From the NCBI GenBank assembly GCA_963627465.1, contig CAVGBO010000097.1, positions 1 to 5,243 on the forward strand: a DNA stretch of 5,243 nt, in the 5' to 3' direction. A model generated the notes under the pieces. It did no database searches. It saw nothing but the letters and a program-made list of their open reading frames with translations, and was not told the origin of the DNA. Positions 4,889-5,243 of the stretch are shown piece by piece. The position numbers were made by a program, and so were the translations under genes. This stretch comes from CAKUFA01 sp963627465. GTDB taxonomy: Bacteria > Bacillota > Clostridia > Christensenellales > Aristaeellaceae. Position 1 is the stretch's first letter, and every line of letters begins with the position of its first letter.

Positions 4889-5072
4889 GCAGGGGGCTTT
4901 CCGATCGTTCCGCAACCTCAATCGTCGCAAGCTACGCTTGCTCGTTTCGGTTGATGCGTTCGCGGACGCAATTCGCGCCACTGGCGCGAGTCCGCTCACT
5001 TACCCCTGCACCCCTTCGGGCACGTCCTTCGGATGAAGTTGAATTTTTATGAAAGGACAAATTTTTTTTCAA
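4889..5072 (+). repeat. Intergenic repeat modules A+B, copy 2, with an expanded loop
   Basis: GCAGGGG (4889-4895) pairs with CCCCTGC (5003-5009) as in copy 1, but the loop is 107 nt instead of about a dozen. The extra DNA carries its own hairpins: GCAAGC-TAC-GCTTGC (4927-4941) and TCGCGCC-ACT-GGCGCGA (4973-4989). Module B follows (5010-5072) with CCTTCGGATGAAGTTGAA and ATGAAAGGACA, then a run of T. Confidence 0.75.
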
Positions 5073-5233
5073 ACAGTACCCTAAACCTTGCTTGTAAGGC
5101 GACCGCCGAAGGGGTCAAGGGGGCGACGGTCAAGCCCTCTGGAATAATCAGTATCAACAAAAAGCAGGAAACCCTAGTAGTTGGATGCCCGAAGGGTTCC
5201 AAGGGTAAGTGAGCGGCTATGCGCCAGTGGCGC
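4975..5233. repeat. Inverted repeat pair (4975-5005 and 5203-5233)
   Basis: The 31-base arms match at 27 positions: a 13-base block GCGCCACTGGCGC and a 14-base block CCGCTCACTTACCC, separated by 4 mismatched bases. The arms enclose most of modules B and C. The right arm overlaps the perfect hairpin TATGCGCC-AGT-GGCGCATA (5218-5236). Confidence 0.75.
5073..5146 (+). repeat. Intergenic repeat module C, copy 2
   Basis: This is the direct repeat of 149-221. It shares AAACCTTGCTTGTAAGGCGA and AGCCCTCTGGAATA. Here it follows module B directly, while in the left copy it precedes module A, so the modules are the same but their order differs. Confidence 0.78.
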
Positions 5234-5243
5234 ATAAAGCAGC

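Larger units (their letters stand above)
4731..5243. other. Repeat-rich non-coding stretch to the right edge
   Basis: No gene is visible in these 513 bases. They hold, in order, the hairpin composite (4738-4866), module A with an expanded loop and module B (4889-5072), module C (5073-5146), and a hairpin at 5218-5236. Short open frames here (for example 4760-4954 plus and 5047-5235 minus) translate repeat DNA and have no supporting ribosome binding site or motif. In a standard tail module the next genes would be tail fibre, holin and lysin; none is in the window. Confidence 0.7.

Noticed and set aside
149..5146. Prophage attachment sites formed by the direct repeats 149-221 and 5073-5146
   Set aside because: The copies are imperfect, lie inside the tail module, have no integrase or tRNA beside them, and belong to a wider family of intergenic repeats.

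Overview
The window looks like part of the tail-structural module of a prophage, or a prophage-derived tail particle, in a GC-rich Gram-positive host. The genes have strong AGGAGG-type ribosome binding sites. The tail proteins resemble the tape-measure, distal-tail and tail-hub families common in prophages of gut Clostridia (Oscillospirales-like). That host assignment comes from protein style and remembered family resemblance, not from any search. The N run (2350-2710) shows this is a draft or scaffolded assembly.

Layout on the + strand: the 3' end of an unidentified gene (to 116); a 323-bp repeat-filled gap; a very short tape-measure-like gene (440-988); a distal-tail (Dit-like) gene coupled to it (991-1758, alternative start 985); a 1.3-kb interruption (1759-3080); the tail hub / Tal-like gene (3081-4730); and a repeat-rich stretch to the end (4731-5243). 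The order tape measure, Dit, hub is the standard siphovirus order. The three proteins would build the inside of the tail tube and the baseplate tip.

The interruption between Dit and hub holds a truncated peptidoglycan-binding domain on the + strand (1901-2029) and, converging on it, a minus-strand gene for a secreted protein of unknown function (2038-2778, interrupted by the N gap). It is bounded by inverted copies of a hairpin repeat. ATGA occurs at both edges (1755-1758 and 3081-3084). Removing 1759-3084 would leave a standard ATGA stop/start overlap between Dit and hub, so the segment looks like a later insertion at a gene junction, or an assembly artefact at repeats.

The most unusual property is the intergenic DNA. 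It is built from short, often perfect inverted repeats, many with three-nucleotide loops (TTT/AAA, GAA/TTC, TAC, ACT/AGT). They are arranged as reusable modules that recur in different orders and orientations. One 130-140-bp composite flanks the hub gene in inverted orientation (2924-3059 and 4738-4866), and a related copy lies just after Dit (1761-1825). A second composite occurs before the tape-measure gene (149-370) and at the right end (4889-5146). The 29-nt hairpin shows a paired A-T to C-G change between copies, so the stem itself seems to be conserved. I see no transposase, recombinase, CRISPR array, tRNA or rRNA in the window.
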